NCBI RefSeq assembly: GCF_964204645.1
Contig: NC_134028.1
Span: forward strand, 10,705,001-10,769,000
Reading direction: 5' to 3'
Length of the DNA stretch: 64,000 nt
Source of the DNA: Tubulanus polymorphus
Taxonomy: Eukaryota; Nemertea; Palaeonemertea; Tubulaniformes; Tubulanidae
Part shown: positions 1 through 12,600 of the stretch, in pieces
Position numbering within the stretch: the first letter of the stretch is position 1
Layout: each line of letters starts with the position of its first letter
Notes under the pieces: model-generated
What the model saw: the letters and a program-made list of their open reading frames with translations, nothing else
Databases searched by the model: none
What the model was told of the DNA's origin: nothing
Position numbers and translations under genes: made by a program

Positions 1-59
1 CAATTGCATACGTATTTCTATACATTGTTTGCATCAATAAATATGAATGCACTTGCAAC

Positions 60-1459
60 AAATGGCCCCTCAGGGTAGGTTGATATCGGAAGTCAAACTG
101 CAGCAGTTAAACTAGCCTCTCAGGGCAGGTGATATCTCCAGAGTGAAACTGGCCTCTCAGGGCAGGTTGATATCGGAAGTCAAACTGCAGCAGTTGAACT
201 GGCCTCTCAGGGCAGGTTGATTTCTGCAGAATCAAAACTGGCCTCAGGGCAGGTTGATATCAGAACTAAAACTGCAGCAGTTAAACTGGCCTCTCAGGGC
301 AGGTTGATATCGGAAATCAATCTGCAGCAGTTGAACTGGCCTCTCAGGGCAGGTTGATTTCTGCAGAACGAAACTGGCCTCTCAGGGCAGGTTGATTTCT
401 GCAGAATCAAAACTGGCCTCAGGGCAAGTTGACATCGGAAGTCAATCTGCAGCAGTTGAACTGGCCTCTCAGGGCAGGTTGATTTCTGCAGAATGAAAGT
501 GGCCTCTCAGGGCAGGTTGACATCTGAAGTCAATCTGCAGCAGTTGAACTGGCCTCTCAGGGCAGGTTGATATCGGAAGTCAAACTGCAGCAGTTAAACT
601 TGCCTCTCAGGGCAGGTTGATTTCTGCAGAATGAAAGTGGCCACTCAGGGCAGGTTGATTTCTGCAGAATGAAAGTGGCCTCTCAGGGCAGGTTGGTGTC
701 AGAAGTCAAACTGCAGCAATGAAACTGGCCTCTCAGGACAGGTGATATCTGCAGAATGAAACTGGCCTCTCAGGACAGGTGATATCTGCAGAATGAAAGT
801 GGCCTCTCAGGGCAGGTTGATTTCTGCAGAATGAAAGTGGCCTCTCAGGGCAGGTTGGTGTCAGAAGTCAAACTGCAGCAATGAAACTGGCCTCTCAGGA
901 CAGGTGATATCTGCAGAATGAAACTGGCCTCTCAGGACAGGTGATATCTGCAGAATGAAACTGGCCTCTCAGGGCAGGTTGATTTCTGCAGAATGAAAGT
1001 GGCCTCTCAGGGCAGGTTGATTTCTGCAGACTGAAAGTGGCCTCTCAGGGCAGGTTGATATCTGAAGTCAAACTGCAGCAGTTGAACTGGCCTCTCAGGG
1101 CAGGTTGATATCGGAAGTCAATCTGCAGCAGTTGAACTGGCCTCTCAGGGCAGGTTGATATCTGAAGTCAAACTGCAGCAGTTGAACTGGCCTCTCAGGG
1201 CAGGTTGACATCGAAAGTCAATCTGCAGCAGTTGAACTGGCCTCTCAGGGCAGGTTGATATCTGAAGTCAATCTGCAGCAGTTGAACTGGCCTCTCAGGG
1301 CAGGTTGACATCGGAAGTCAATCTGCAGCAGTTGAACTGGCCTCTCAGGGCAGGTTGATATCTGAAGTCAAACTGCAGCAGTTGAACTGGTCTCTCAGGG
1401 CAGGTGATCTGCAGAACTCAAACTGCAGTAGTTAAACTAGCCTCTCAGGGCAGGTTGAC
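60..1459. repeat. Minisatellite with GGCCTCTCAGGGCAGG core
   Basis: Some three dozen tandem units share the core GGCCTCTCAGGGCAGGTTGA. Two unit types alternate: a ~50-bp form continuing through GATATCGGAAGTCAA and CTGCAGCAGTTGAA, and a ~38-bp form continuing through TTTCTGCAGAATGAAA. Higher-order repeats are visible; for example the block 665-830 is repeated at 845-1010. No coding potential is seen. Confidence 0.95.
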
Positions 1460-2110
1460 GACAGTAGACTACGTATATAATTGCACCCGCAGGGCTGATC
1501 AGATTAGATTTAATTGTGTAGGCCTATGCCTTATTGCTTGTGGCAACTATAATTATGCCATTGTCATTAGATAAAGTATAAAACTGATTAAAGTTGGCCT
1601 GCGCTTAGGTAATTAACCTAACGAAAAAATAATATGACATATGATCAACCAACCCTTACCCCGAAGAAAAATATGATCAGCAGAATTACAATAGAGTTGC
1701 TGCGAAAGCAGTAGAAACCCCCAAAAAATTCACAGTTGAATAAGAATATACAGCATATTGAAACGCACTAATATCAGTGGACGACACAAATTGTTTATGT
1801 AGGCCTAGGCCTATAGGATATTTGAATAATTAAATTAATGCTTTGAAATTTATATAATCCCCATAACTTTCCGTCGTCGGTTAACTACATGACTTTTTAG
1901 AAATACATTTCTTATTATGAATGAATTTTAACTGAAATATTACTTTCGTTTTATTTGTTAAGTATCGATGTATCAATACATTTAATTTATTTAATTTTAA
2001 TCCATTTAATTTCATGATACTCGACAATGTGCATGCAAACATCGGCGAAATGGTTCGCCGTTTCATCAGAATTATAGCAGAGTTTTCCATTTATACTGCT
2101 TAATTGCACC
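1460..2110. other. Non-coding stretch between repeat blocks
   Basis: AT-rich DNA after the minisatellite. I see no gene, only short chance reading frames and a few copies of the AGGCCTA-type words scattered through the left flank. Confidence 0.5.
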
Positions 2111-2168
2111 AATGGCCTCTCAGGGCAGGTTCCTGCCCTGAGAAGCCATGTCGCCTCTCAGGGCAGGT
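2111..2168. repeat. Inverted outlier of the minisatellite
   Basis: Two copies of the GGCCTCTCAGGGCAGG core flank a reversed copy (CCTGCCCTGAGAAGCC), giving a short palindrome about 650 bp beyond the main array. It suggests the array once extended this far or was rearranged. Confidence 0.8.
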
Positions 2169-2885
2169 CTGCGGATTCTTAAGAATGACCCTTCTCCAAA
2201 TTTCAAACTTCAATTTGCAATATCTTGAAAACTACTGAAGATAATTCAAAAATTTAAAAAGCATATTGTTATTTGAGCACTCCCCATTCCAACAAGCTTT
2301 CTTTCAGTAAGATTGGAGCTATTTGAATTTTTTATGGATATAGCTATCTACGTATTTTCATCGACCTGTGATATATTCCTTTTAAACATATAGCCTAGTT
2401 ACCAGGGATACTGGATGATCTAAGCTACAATTCGCCATCAAACTTAAAATTTGAGCTCCTGAAGAAAAATGCAAGCCAATCGACAAACCCATGTGGTATC
2501 TGCCCATGAGTTTTGCTACGGATCAGCTTGTAATAAAATTACATTGAAATTGAAGCTGTTGGGTCCGCGAAATTACCGGTACGACGATTCATTTAGTTCT
2601 GCAATCAGATACATACCATATTGCTGCTTATGAATATATAAGAATATATCAATAGTCAGTCTAAACTGGCAAACATTTCATGGCAAATAGGTGGTCAGAT
2701 ACAAATCAGGAAACATGACGTGTGGAAACGTCAGCCATTATCAAACTAACTACCACATGGAACTGATAAGAGAAATGGCGGCTATAAACCGGTGTAAATC
2801 AACTTAGATTAAACTTTTGTTTAAAAAGATGGCGTCTCCACAAGAAGGCGCCACACAACGACAGCTTCGGCGAGAGAAGATTTAT
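2169..2885. other. No recognisable gene
   Basis: About 700 bp of unique-looking AT-rich DNA with no supported gene, RNA or repeat. Confidence 0.4.
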
Positions 2886-2889
2886 ATCA

Positions 2890-3080
2890 TAAAGCGCAGA
2901 GAGCAATGCTCAGGCTGATAAACAAATGCCGCAATTTAAACCTTCCTTTTTTGACATCCAACTGAAAATATTCGATTCCACTGTTTTACCTATTGCTATG
3001 TACGCCTCTGAAGTGTGGGGCTTTGAAGATCTTAAATTGTTCGAGACTTTACAGTTTAAATTTCTGAACACTATCAGAGT
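2890..3080 (+). pseudogene. LINE (CR1/L2-type) ORF2 C-terminal fragment, upstream half
   Basis: Translation on the plus strand gives a stretch with the signature LPIAMYASEVWGFEDL, typical of the region just after the reverse-transcriptase palm/thumb of CR1/L2/Jockey-like non-LTR retrotransposons (consensus around 'Y..E.WG'). Only about 60 residues are present. The frame stops at about 3085 where a large TIR-type insertion begins, and the continuation of the same protein is found 15 kb downstream at 18340. The 5' side is truncated, as usual for dead LINE copies. The subfamily cannot be fixed from this fragment. Confidence 0.75.
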
Positions 3081-3094
3081 CCTCCTTTGAGAGT

Positions 3095-3300
3095 GCGGAA
3101 AATGAGCGGAAAATTCAATGCTGAAAAATAGCTGAATTTGAGCGGAAATTCACTGAAAATGAGCGGAATTTAACATTTGTAGCGTACTGAAAATGAGCTG
3201 AATTTGAGCGGAACATGTCCCCCTTCCGCTTATTTTCCGCTCATTTTCTGCTGGTTCCCTTAGCTGTTTTTGAGCGGAAAATTAACAAAAATTCTTTCAG
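3095..3300. repeat. Left subterminal repeats (GAGCGGAAA type)
   Basis: Short irregular repeats built from CTGAAAATGAGCGG and AGCTGAATTTGAGCGG. The same words occur reverse-complemented at 17697-18325. Confidence 0.7.
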
Positions 3301-3346
3301 CCTCGATTTGGACTAATTAGCGTTATTTGATTCATAGCGTTTTCAA

Positions 3347-3561
3347 GATTGATAGAACACTATATCCGTGTTGACGCGATGTAGAGAGAATCCCACAATT
3401 AGGCCTATAACGAAAAAGTCCGAAAATGAAACTTCGAGATAGTAGTTTATTTCAACGTTTCGACTATATCCTAATAGTCATCTTCAGGAATAATGAGAAA
3501 CTACAAAAATTATGAGATATATATACAATCCAGAGACAAAGAGACTAATTCAAGTAATCAG
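3347..3561 (-). mobile_element. Penelope-like element 3' fragment
   Basis: About 215 bp matching, on the minus strand, the 3' end of the Penelope-like element at 52.9-55.36 kb. It includes the hairpin AGGATATAGTCGAAACG and the words ATATCCGTGTTGACGCG. No coding sequence is retained. It is a 5'-truncated insertion. Confidence 0.85.
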
Positions 3562-4280
3562 GGTCTTCGTTTTAGTAGTGCATAGTTTTAGTGACACCCG
3601 CAACTAGCGGCTTCTTGTAGGCGATAAACCCAGTTGTGTCGATAGGCGTCGCGTTGCTTGTCATCATAAGCCATTTATTGGCTCGATTTCGCACCACGGT
3701 GTCTGTGGTGACACGGCATCCCTATTTTGACGTAATTTTTGCGTGCTCTTCCTGCCTTAGTTTTCTGATTTTTAAACATTAGCAGCAGTACAGGTACAGA
3801 TCCAGAAGGGATTCGGGGGTCTCCATTTTTCCCCCTTTTCTGATAAAGTGCCCTGTTGAAAATCACTCGTGAAAAATTCCACCTGACATTGATCTATGAC
3901 AAAAGTCCACAGTACTTCTTAAAGCTGTAATATGCACTAAAACTGTATAAAATTGTACCTTAATTTTAAAATTTTTTTCAGCAGGACTCCGAAACCTCTT
4001 GCAAAGGAAATGGGAGCCCTCCACCAGGTATATGATAGTCTCATGGTTCCTACAGATTGGTCTTTCCAGAATTTTAGGGCTTTTTTAGGGTTTTTTAGAT
4101 GATAACCTAAATTTTAGGGTCCAATTATAATAAATTATCAACACGGTGTTTCTACTCAAACTAAAAACAAAAATCAAAAGCATATAACCATACGTATTAA
4201 CAAAAACCCATATTTATTCTGCAATGTGTTCATATTCACAAAAGTAACAATGATAATCCGCACGATTAGAATGTCTATGC
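3562..4280. other. Non-coding, contains a dispersed repeat
   Basis: No gene is supported. The segment 3835-3905 (words AAGTGCCCT and GTGAAAAATTCCACC) is similar to 11090-11160, so it is a dispersed repeat of unknown class. Confidence 0.4.
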
Positions 4281-4598
4281 TCAAATCTGTGAAATTGCGT
4301 TTAGAGTTTCCATTTCTTCTTCCACAACAGACAGTTCACTGGCTTTGTCTTTTGCACGTCTTCGTAATGTATTCGATTGTGTAAGAAGGGAAAGCGCTCT
4401 GTTCTCCCCAGCAGGGTCTGCGAGTGTCCCTGAAGTTGAATTCAATGAAATAATGTCCGTTTCGAGGCGTCTCTTTTTCGATGCGAATTTGACTAACTCA
4501 TCTTCATAGAGTCTCAATAGAAGAGTTTGACAATCATTGTAGAAACTCAGTTTAGCATCTTTTATTGCCACTTTGGTTGCAGAGCCAACTTTGACCTG
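4281..4598 (-). CDS. Possible exon, coiled-coil protein of a transposon
   Basis: The minus strand is open for about 105 codons and preceded by a good splice acceptor (TTGATTTTCAG at ~4598), so I place the exon start there rather than at the ATG at 4616. The product is charged and probably helical (KDAKLSFYNDCQTLLLRLYE, then KKRRLE and a heptad-like C-terminal stretch ending ETLNAISQI). I do not recognise a family. It lies near the left end of the outer insertion and could be the last exon of that element's gene. The upstream exon was not identified. It could also be a chance frame. Confidence 0.35.
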   Translation of the reverse strand, partial: QVKVGSATKVAIKDAKLSFYNDCQTLLLRLYEDELVKFASKKRRLETDIISLNSTSGTLADPAGENRALSLLTQSNTLRRRAKDKASELSVVEEEMETLNAISQI

Positions 4599-4619
4599 AA
4601 AATCAATATTGGACAAACA

Positions 4620-5300
4620 TGAATTAGAATAAATTTTCTCGGAAAAATATCTACACTACAAAAGTGCAGCAATAAATATCACATTCACAGCTAGTTCCTA
4701 TTAATGTAACATTTGATGAATATGATCTTCCAGGACAGTTGAATATTAAGGCCTATGTAAAATGCAATTTCGTTAAAAGGTTCTTACCTTAACAGGAAGA
4801 ACTTTCTTCTCAAATCAACATTTGTAATCTTGTACTAGTAACAGCAGACTGCATAACTTCAGGATCAACATAATCGTAACATAAGCCCTCGTAGAACTGA
4901 TGAGAGCTCTTCTTCTTCATTATGAGAATGCCGGTTTGCTAGCGTATCTATTTAACACCCGTATTGCTCGGGTTAGTTTTACTACCAACGGGTGGCGCTG
5001 TGTGTAAATTTCACATAAATCAACGACTTTCGGCTATTAGCGGTACTTAAGACCACTTGAAAACATCATAGTCAATTACGGTAGTAGTGAAAATAAAAAG
5101 TTACAGTTCGGTGTACAGCACCATAGCACCCATATAATACCACATACATTTTATTCAGACTAAGGACTTAGTTAACACTGATCTTCATTTCCATTAATTA
5201 ATGATCTGTTGAATTAATTAGTAATTCAGTCTTTCGGTGGTTCGAGATAAAATGCCCGCAAAATTAGAACTAACGAACCAGGGCTGACCACAAATTGCCC
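4620..5300. other. No recognisable gene
   Basis: AT-rich DNA of the outer insertion. I see no gene or RNA. Confidence 0.35.
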
Positions 5301-5309
5301 AACAGATAA

Positions 5310-5880
5310 ATTTTCCGAAACGACACAATAATGTTTAGTATCAAATAACTCGTGGCGTGGACCTTGGTCTATCAACTGACCAATGCATGACCAGTACTGG
5401 CTATATAGTAAATTATCTGTTTTGCAAACAATTAAGTTATTTGGTGTCAAATAACTAGATATAATGTGGACATTGAACTAAAAATTGTTTAACTGACCAA
5501 TGCTTGACCAGTACTGACCAGTTACCACTAACTAGAACCCACCATATGTAATTTATATGTTTAGTAAAGCAATAAAATCGTGTTTGGGCGTCGAGCTACT
5601 AGATACGGTGCGGGCTATGATCTAACAACTATTTAACTGACCAATATTTTACCAATACTGACCTTAAAGTAATTTGTTTATTCTAGAAGCAACACAGTCG
5701 TGTTTGGTGTCAAATAATTAGAAATGGTGTGGGCTTTCATCTAACAACTATTCAAGTGACCAAATCTTGACCAATACTGACCACATAGCTATATTTATCT
5801 GTTTCGGACACAACTTAGTCGTGTCTCGTATCAAATAATTTCATTCGGTCTGAACGTAAATATAATATCTCTTTTACCTG
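5310..5880 (+). repeat. Left iteron array, ~115-120-bp units
   Basis: Four to five diverged direct repeats. Each has a GTGTTTGGTGTCAAATAA word, a CTAG(A) word, then AACTGACCA...TTGACCA...ACTGACCA. The same composition appears reverse-complemented at 15690-16160, so the two arrays look like inverted subterminal iterons of one element. Confidence 0.7.
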
Positions 5881-8062
5881 TACAAGCTACACCAGTACTG
5901 TCTAATTACCGGTTAAATGTTTTTAGAAATAACACGGGGTATTGCCTGAATCCTTCCTCAGTACTACTCTTATTAAATGTGTCGTTTTAAAAGTCTTGTC
6001 CAATTTTTATTGTAGGAAGCGAGCTAACTTTGAAATTTCCCACTAAATGCAAAAGATTTTCACATCGGGTTTTGAACGAACAACGTTTCGATTTGTAATT
6101 CTAACGTGCGCATTTGAGCCTGTAACGTGCACATTTCACTCGCGTGAACGTGCGTATCGGTACCATCATGCGAAACTTGTCAAACTTTTGCGTTCAAGAC
6201 GTTTAAACTGAACACTAAAGGAGATATTATATCATATCACATCATATCATATCATATATATATGAATAATGAATAGATGGAAGATAATGTAGTAGTTTTG
6301 AATGTTTCGTAACTGCTGTCCACTGACCGCAGATCATCAAAGTTAATCGCCTCATATGAAATATATATATTCGTTATAAGGGATGTAGTAGTTCAGTGAG
6401 AATTCAAACTTATGGGTAATTTTAAGTGATCACAACGCTGACCAATAGAGAAAGCTGTATCACAACAAAATTGCGACTTACGTATCTTATTGAAACATTG
6501 TAAAATACCGGAGAGTAAATGGGAGAACCCTGAATTCGAAACAATTCTACACTCGGATCGTTTACTTTGAAAACACAAATTGCAATTTGTGGACATCCAT
6601 TATTTCTGCACCAAAAGCATGAAGTATATTATCTTTGCTCGTAAAAATTTGAAATTTTGAGGAAGATTTTTGGCCTCATTAACCTGTGAACACGTCCTTC
6701 ATATATTTTCTAAGACCGATCTTGATATAATGCTGAGAGTTTAGAGAAAATTATGGTAGGATGTAAACTTAGGCCGCTTCGTATCCGTGGAAGGTTGCTA
6801 ATTATTGATCTTATACACAATAATCATAAGTACCATGAGATTCGATAGAATATCGTTTTTCAATCATACGTACACGAATTATCGCGATATACAGATAAAT
6901 AGTACTCTAATATACTTTTTACTTCTTATACTGAATATTTCTTTAGAAGTATTAATGAAGAGTGGATCAGCAGGCTACCTGAGCCCATTCCAAGATTTGA
7001 GGTCAGTTGCCAAAAGTTAGTAAGTTTACATACCAGTGGATAGTTATCATTTAAAATGACAATTAAAACTTCATTGCTAAAAATAACTTTGTATTCGTAG
7101 AATAGTCACACTCAAATGCGGAGAATTGATAATACCATAATACGATACGAAAATTCACTGTGTACAAATTCAAAAAGATGATCTCTAGTGAAAGATCGAA
7201 CGTTGTGTCGTTATTTTCTAATGATAAAACTTGGTTTGAGATTTGAAATGTGTACATATTGGATCTTTTTCATATCAACAGTGTATTTGGTCATGTATCA
7301 TATTGTATAATGGTTAATTTAAACTAACTGGTTTTAGAGTTGTATCCTTAAATCCTGTAATAGAGGATGCAATCTTTTTGCGGCAAACAGTACAAATAGC
7401 TAGAAAAAGCAACGATAGTGCATTGGTAAACTTAAAGCAAGCGTACATTGGTTGTTTAGGTTTTTCGTTGGGAAAATTAATGTTTAATCATTATTGAAAT
7501 ATCCGAGGCGAGCTTTTCCAGGCATTTACAAAGTTGAGCTTTACACAAGGAATTTTTTTGTAGTCCGATATCCGTGATTACCTCTGGCTTGGAGAGATAC
7601 AATCTTCAAGCAACCGTCGAGTCAAATATTTCACCACAATTTTCTATGATTAGTAAAAAGATTAAGTAATAGCGTGGCTTGAATTATTACGATAACTAAA
7701 ATCAGGGACCACGATACTTGCTCATCTACACTGGCTTTCAATTTAACAAAGGATTGAATTTGAGTGTTTGATGTTGTAACAATAGGCCTACCATACTGAA
7801 TTACGGATTCACTTTCTACTTTTTGATTGAACATTTATATCACATATTGGGTCATTTAATTTTTACCAGTATAGGCCTAATTGGAAGAACCTATCCGCAT
7901 ATCATGTTTAATTTTATATAATCTGACTTTTGAGATGTCATTCAATCAATGCATTCATATGCGGTCGTCGCTTTCAAAAGCCACCACGGACTGACTCCTT
8001 AGCGATACCTTGGCGGACGATCCCACACGTTTCTTGCTCCAGCCCTAGAATGCTCAATTATA
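5881..8062. other. No recognisable gene
   Basis: AT-rich DNA. A short ATATC/ACATC microsatellite-like patch occurs at 6228-6262. No gene is supported. Confidence 0.35.
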
Positions 8063-8468
8063 AGGCGCTTTTACGAAATTGAATCTGATTCGGTTTAGCT
8101 AAATCCGATTCGATGTTGGAAAACGTAAGGATTAGTAAATCGAATCGTTTTTCGTAAATGAGTCGAATCAATTTATCAATCTTAAGGTCGCGATTCGAAA
8201 GAAAATGGGCGTCAATGGTGACCGAATTATTGATAGATGATGGTCTGCAATAGATGTCTTTAGCCCGCGGTCGAAGAGGACGCCATGTTGGATTTCACTG
8301 ACTAAATCGCCACTAACTTGCTCGCCGAGCAAGTTAGTCGATTTAATAAATCAATTTACTAAACCGCGTCCATAAACGAGTTGATTTACCATATCGGATT
8401 CACTAAACCGCGTGCCGTAAACGTGAAACTTAAATCGATTTACAAAGATTCAGTTTCGTAAAAGCGCC
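8063..8468. mobile_element. MITE with GGCGCTTTTACGAAA termini
   Basis: The ends are inverted: GGCGCTTTTACGAAATTGAA on the left, and the reverse complement with one mismatch on the right. The element is flanked by TATA on both sides, consistent with a TA or TATA target duplication. The ~405-bp interior is palindromic-looking (several AAATCGATT-type words) and non-coding. Confidence 0.85.
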
Positions 8469-9294
8469 TATAGTCGTTATGAACACCCGATTTCAATTCA
8501 AATTCAAAAGACTCCTAAAAACGCACCTGTTTACTCGATTACTGTAAAGCGCCTTTGAGCATTTATATGCAAGAATCAGTGAAATTGGCGCTTTATCAGT
8601 TGTATTCATCATTCAAACCATTATTCTCCTTATCCTATGAATTTGGAGACCCATCCTCGCATGAGAATGAATATAATGTGATTTCAATTAAAGATGACAC
8701 ATGGCCTCATATCATTACGTTATGTTTTTAACGGGTGGACGAGATTATATTCTTATGTTTTTGTTTCTCTGAATGTCGCTATTTAAGAGTTCAATAATAA
8801 TTTCAGTCAACCAAACAAAGGATTTTTCTGTATGTTTCGTGTCCTGTTTTTCCATAACCCTAGGACTGCATTTTAGGTATTTTTTGTGGATGACCGAACG
8901 CTGCTGTCCCTTCCTAGTAATTTGATGATATCTGTCGAAATCTAAATTTTAAAAAGGAATCAGGCATATCTCCTTGTTTGACTAAGTAAGAACTCAACTT
9001 TAAGGGACACTCCCTTAAAGGCGCCGAAGAAAAATCATTTGTCGAGTGGAGATGATATTGTGTCAGAATTTCTTCAAAAGCAGAGAAAATTGAATATTTT
9101 GAAAATAATGATTTCACATGTATGTTTGAATCCGTTATAACTGGAGCAATTTTCATAAAAACATATCTATGGAATCAACGAAATGTAATTAAGAAGAATA
9201 CTATGTTTAAGTGTTCCCATTAAACGAACCGACTGCGAGCCGAGTCGATGTGAGATGTGACCTACACTGAAAATCTCAAGCGCTACCACTGGTT
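8469..9294. other. No recognisable gene
   Basis: About 800 bp between the MITE and the inner element with no supported gene. Confidence 0.35.
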
Positions 9295-9304
9295 CCCTTA
9301 TGAA

Positions 9305-9660
9305 AATGGTACACGTGTAATTGTAAATGAAAATACACGTGTATTTCAAGTACACGTGTAAAATTGGCCCAATTTTACACGTGTACTTTATCCCAATTAC
9401 ACGTGTACTTCATCCTAATTACACGTGTACTTCATCCAAATTACACGTGTATTACACGTGTACTTCATCCTAATTACACGTGTACTTCATCCTTATTACA
9501 CGTGTACTTCATCCAAATTACACGTGTATTACACGTGTACTTCATCCTTATTACACGTGTTTTTCATCTTGTATTACACGTGTACTTTATCCTAATTACA
9601 TGTGTATTTCATCCAATATTACACGTGTCTTACACGTGTACTTCATGCTAAATACAGGTG
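9305..9660 (+). repeat. CACGTG subterminal array, left
   Basis: Some 17 copies of a palindromic core TACACGTGTA spaced by ~9 bp of CTTCATCC(T/A)AAT, giving ~19-bp tandem units. The mirror array is at 14650-14895. Confidence 0.9.
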
Positions 9661-12600
9661 TCTTCAATTGCTATTTTTTGTTGAATTCAAATCAAACCAC
9701 CATGTGAGGACCATTTCCTTAATCCATGTGCTGTTTAGAATGAACGTACTCAAGAGATTCACATTTTCCATACTAACTGATTTATTCATCTTCATAAATT
9801 TTATAAATCTTTGAGTAATGGCATGTCTTATGTTGGCCTCTTTCGCACCCTTCTCCTTTTGACATTGTTCTGAAATGATAACCATTTGAAAAAAATTAAG
9901 CAAAAGTATAAAATGATTTCTTTACCCGGATAAATAATTCAACTTCAGCTGCTTGGGATGATGATTGAATTCTGTAGCTTTTTCTAAGAGTCTTCTGATA
10001 TAACAGTTAACAGTTTTTGCACTCTTCAATGACTTGATTTTAAGCCATATGGTGAAATGCTTGACAATCTGGAAATTTCAATGTTCAACGCCACCTGATG
10101 AAAAACAAGGGGTCTAGGGACACCATGCCCATATGGTTTCGAATGCTAACCAATCAACATAATAAAATAGAAACAGGACATTGAAACTCACCACTATCAT
10201 AGAACATGTCACAAGCTACAATTTCATAATTGATCGATGTTATAAAGTATTCATAGGTACAAAAATAAATTAGACAAATTGTATATAATTCAATATTCAA
10301 CTCCCCCTGGTGGTGAGAACAAAAACCTGGGTAACCCCAATTCCACATGAGATGAATACTACAACAGTGGTAACAATTATCAAATATCAAGACTATAACA
10401 AAACCTGTCGATATTTTCCTTCAAAAACCTTTTTCTATCTACGAATAAGAACTGATGACACTAAGATGGCTGCCAAATGTGTCACGCATGACTGATCGAA
10501 AAATCTGTCTCGTATGTTTTAGATTGTTAAGAATGTACACCCATTACAAATTTCAAAGAAAAATTGCAAACCATTAGGCAGCTACAAGGCAAAAATGACC
10601 TTTTTGGGTACAAAAAAGGTCACATGATGGCCATCTTGTGTCAAGATTGAAGCATCTTCAAAATTTCCCTTGAAAACTTCAAAAAATTGCATAAGTGATG
10701 ATTTTGGGGAATGAAAATGGCCAATGCAGTTGGCCATCTCGATTCGGACCAGTTTTGGGCTGGAGACATGGCTAGGATAGATATATGTATAACTTAAACA
10801 TCAAGAGTATTAAAACCTCCCAAAATACTGGATTCCAACAACAGACGAACAAAGGGTGAATGCAATAGCCCGCTTGGACTAAAGTCTCAAATGGACTAAA
10901 GCTGGGGACACATTAGGCAATTTCGTCGAGCACTTATGTTGTGCAACGAAATCGTCAGTAAAATCACCTAATTTGTCAGGGTCTGCGCCGACTGAATCGC
11001 CCGAATCCAACACGTCCTTCGACTGAATCACCCAACGCATCAGGATTGTTCGCCTCGAGCGCCATATTAAACGTTAAACCCTCCCCTTTTCTGACCAAGT
11101 GCCCTTTTGAATCACAGGTGAAAAATTCCACCCTATGATCGAAGTGCACAAACCCCATACTACCGTTTCACACCGTGAGACCTGTATTGACTAGTGCCCT
11201 TTTCATAAGAGCTGAACCCTCGTTCTTCCAGCTTGGATCCGCCCCTGTCAATCAACAACAAATGAACACTAGCCATTATATATTGAATTCATGTACTTAC
11301 GTATTATTTAGCTGACCCGGTTTGGGTCCAACTTTTTTCCTCATGGAAGACTTTCATTGCTTCGCATCCAGTCCAATGCCTTGACAATTAGTTCTTCTTT
11401 TAAATGAGTGGACGACAGCATGCATGCACCCAACAGTATTAGGTTTTCAGAATAATCAGCGTATGGCAGCAGCTGTTGTATCATTCAATAGTGAGTAGGC
11501 ATCCTAAAATGAGAAGAATTTACAATGCTCACGCTGTAATCTATACTAAAACCATTTCAACGCTCATATAATCTATTATGTAAATACCTGATTTTCATCA
11601 CACTGTCATTGTTGAGAAATCAGTGGAAAATTGAAGGCTCTCTCACGCTAACATCATTTTCCAACAATCCCCTGGTGGACACATTTTTAAGCCAAAAAAT
11701 GGGAATTCCAATTTTATAGTGTCGGTCTGGATCAATTCTTATTGGTGTAGACCCTATAAAGTTTGAAAAAAAATGGTCAAGAATTGATTGCACTAACGTC
11801 GTTTTTGCCGACAATCGAAACTCCGACAGCGACCTAATTTCATGTCCAGCATACAAATTTAATGGCGATGATGGGCGCACAACAAAATCAAAATGATCCT
11901 GCGGTTTTTAGATTGGATGAATAAACACCAAAGAAACTCCATTTTTATCCCTCACGATTGGAATGATCACTCACAATTTTTTCACTGGACATTCAATCAT
12001 TTAAGGCCTACTAATAACCATAACTAATTCAAATTCAATTCAATACTAAAAATAAAGATTCTAGGCCTACAATATTTACTTAGTCATGTTAGTTTTCATT
12101 CCAATAAGCATATTCTTTTAGTGACCTTGTGGTGGCCTGAAGCCCAACACAATAAACGTTTACTTTACTACATGTACATAACAATAATAATACCTGAACA
12201 ATCCACAACGCGTCCTTTAAACGCGGGATAATAAATCAAATGGCCTTCGACTTTTTCTGTTCCACTTCCATTCGAATCCACTCTAATGAATCTAATCATT
12301 CAATGATCCACTATGTGTTTCACCTCAAACAAAGAAGCAGTGTCACTTTTGGTCCAGTTGTCAATGATCCCCTATTATACATTGTCATCCAATGCGTTTT
12401 GCAATCATTATGAGAATATAATACTGAATAGATCGTGAAAGCCTGTGAAAACGGCGTGAAAACGTGTTGCTTAACAATGGCAATATGGCTGCCACCGTGC
12501 AGGGGTGCTTGGGAGTTTAATTGAAATAGATTATTTAATTATTAATAAGTTTTACATCAGCATTTTAGTTCTTTTAGAATTTAAGAATAATCGTGATAAG

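Noticed and set aside
60-1459. CRISPR-like array.
   Set aside because: Spacers are themselves repeated and the unit is a minisatellite in a eukaryotic context; no cas genes.
9364-9814. Open frames across the CACGTG array (repetitive 'ITRVLHPNYTC' peptides).
   Set aside because: They arise from a 19-bp tandem repeat that is open in several frames; no protein character.
10976-11158. Short minus-strand frame with plausible protein composition.
   Set aside because: It lies on a dispersed repeat also found near 3835-3905; no conserved domain.
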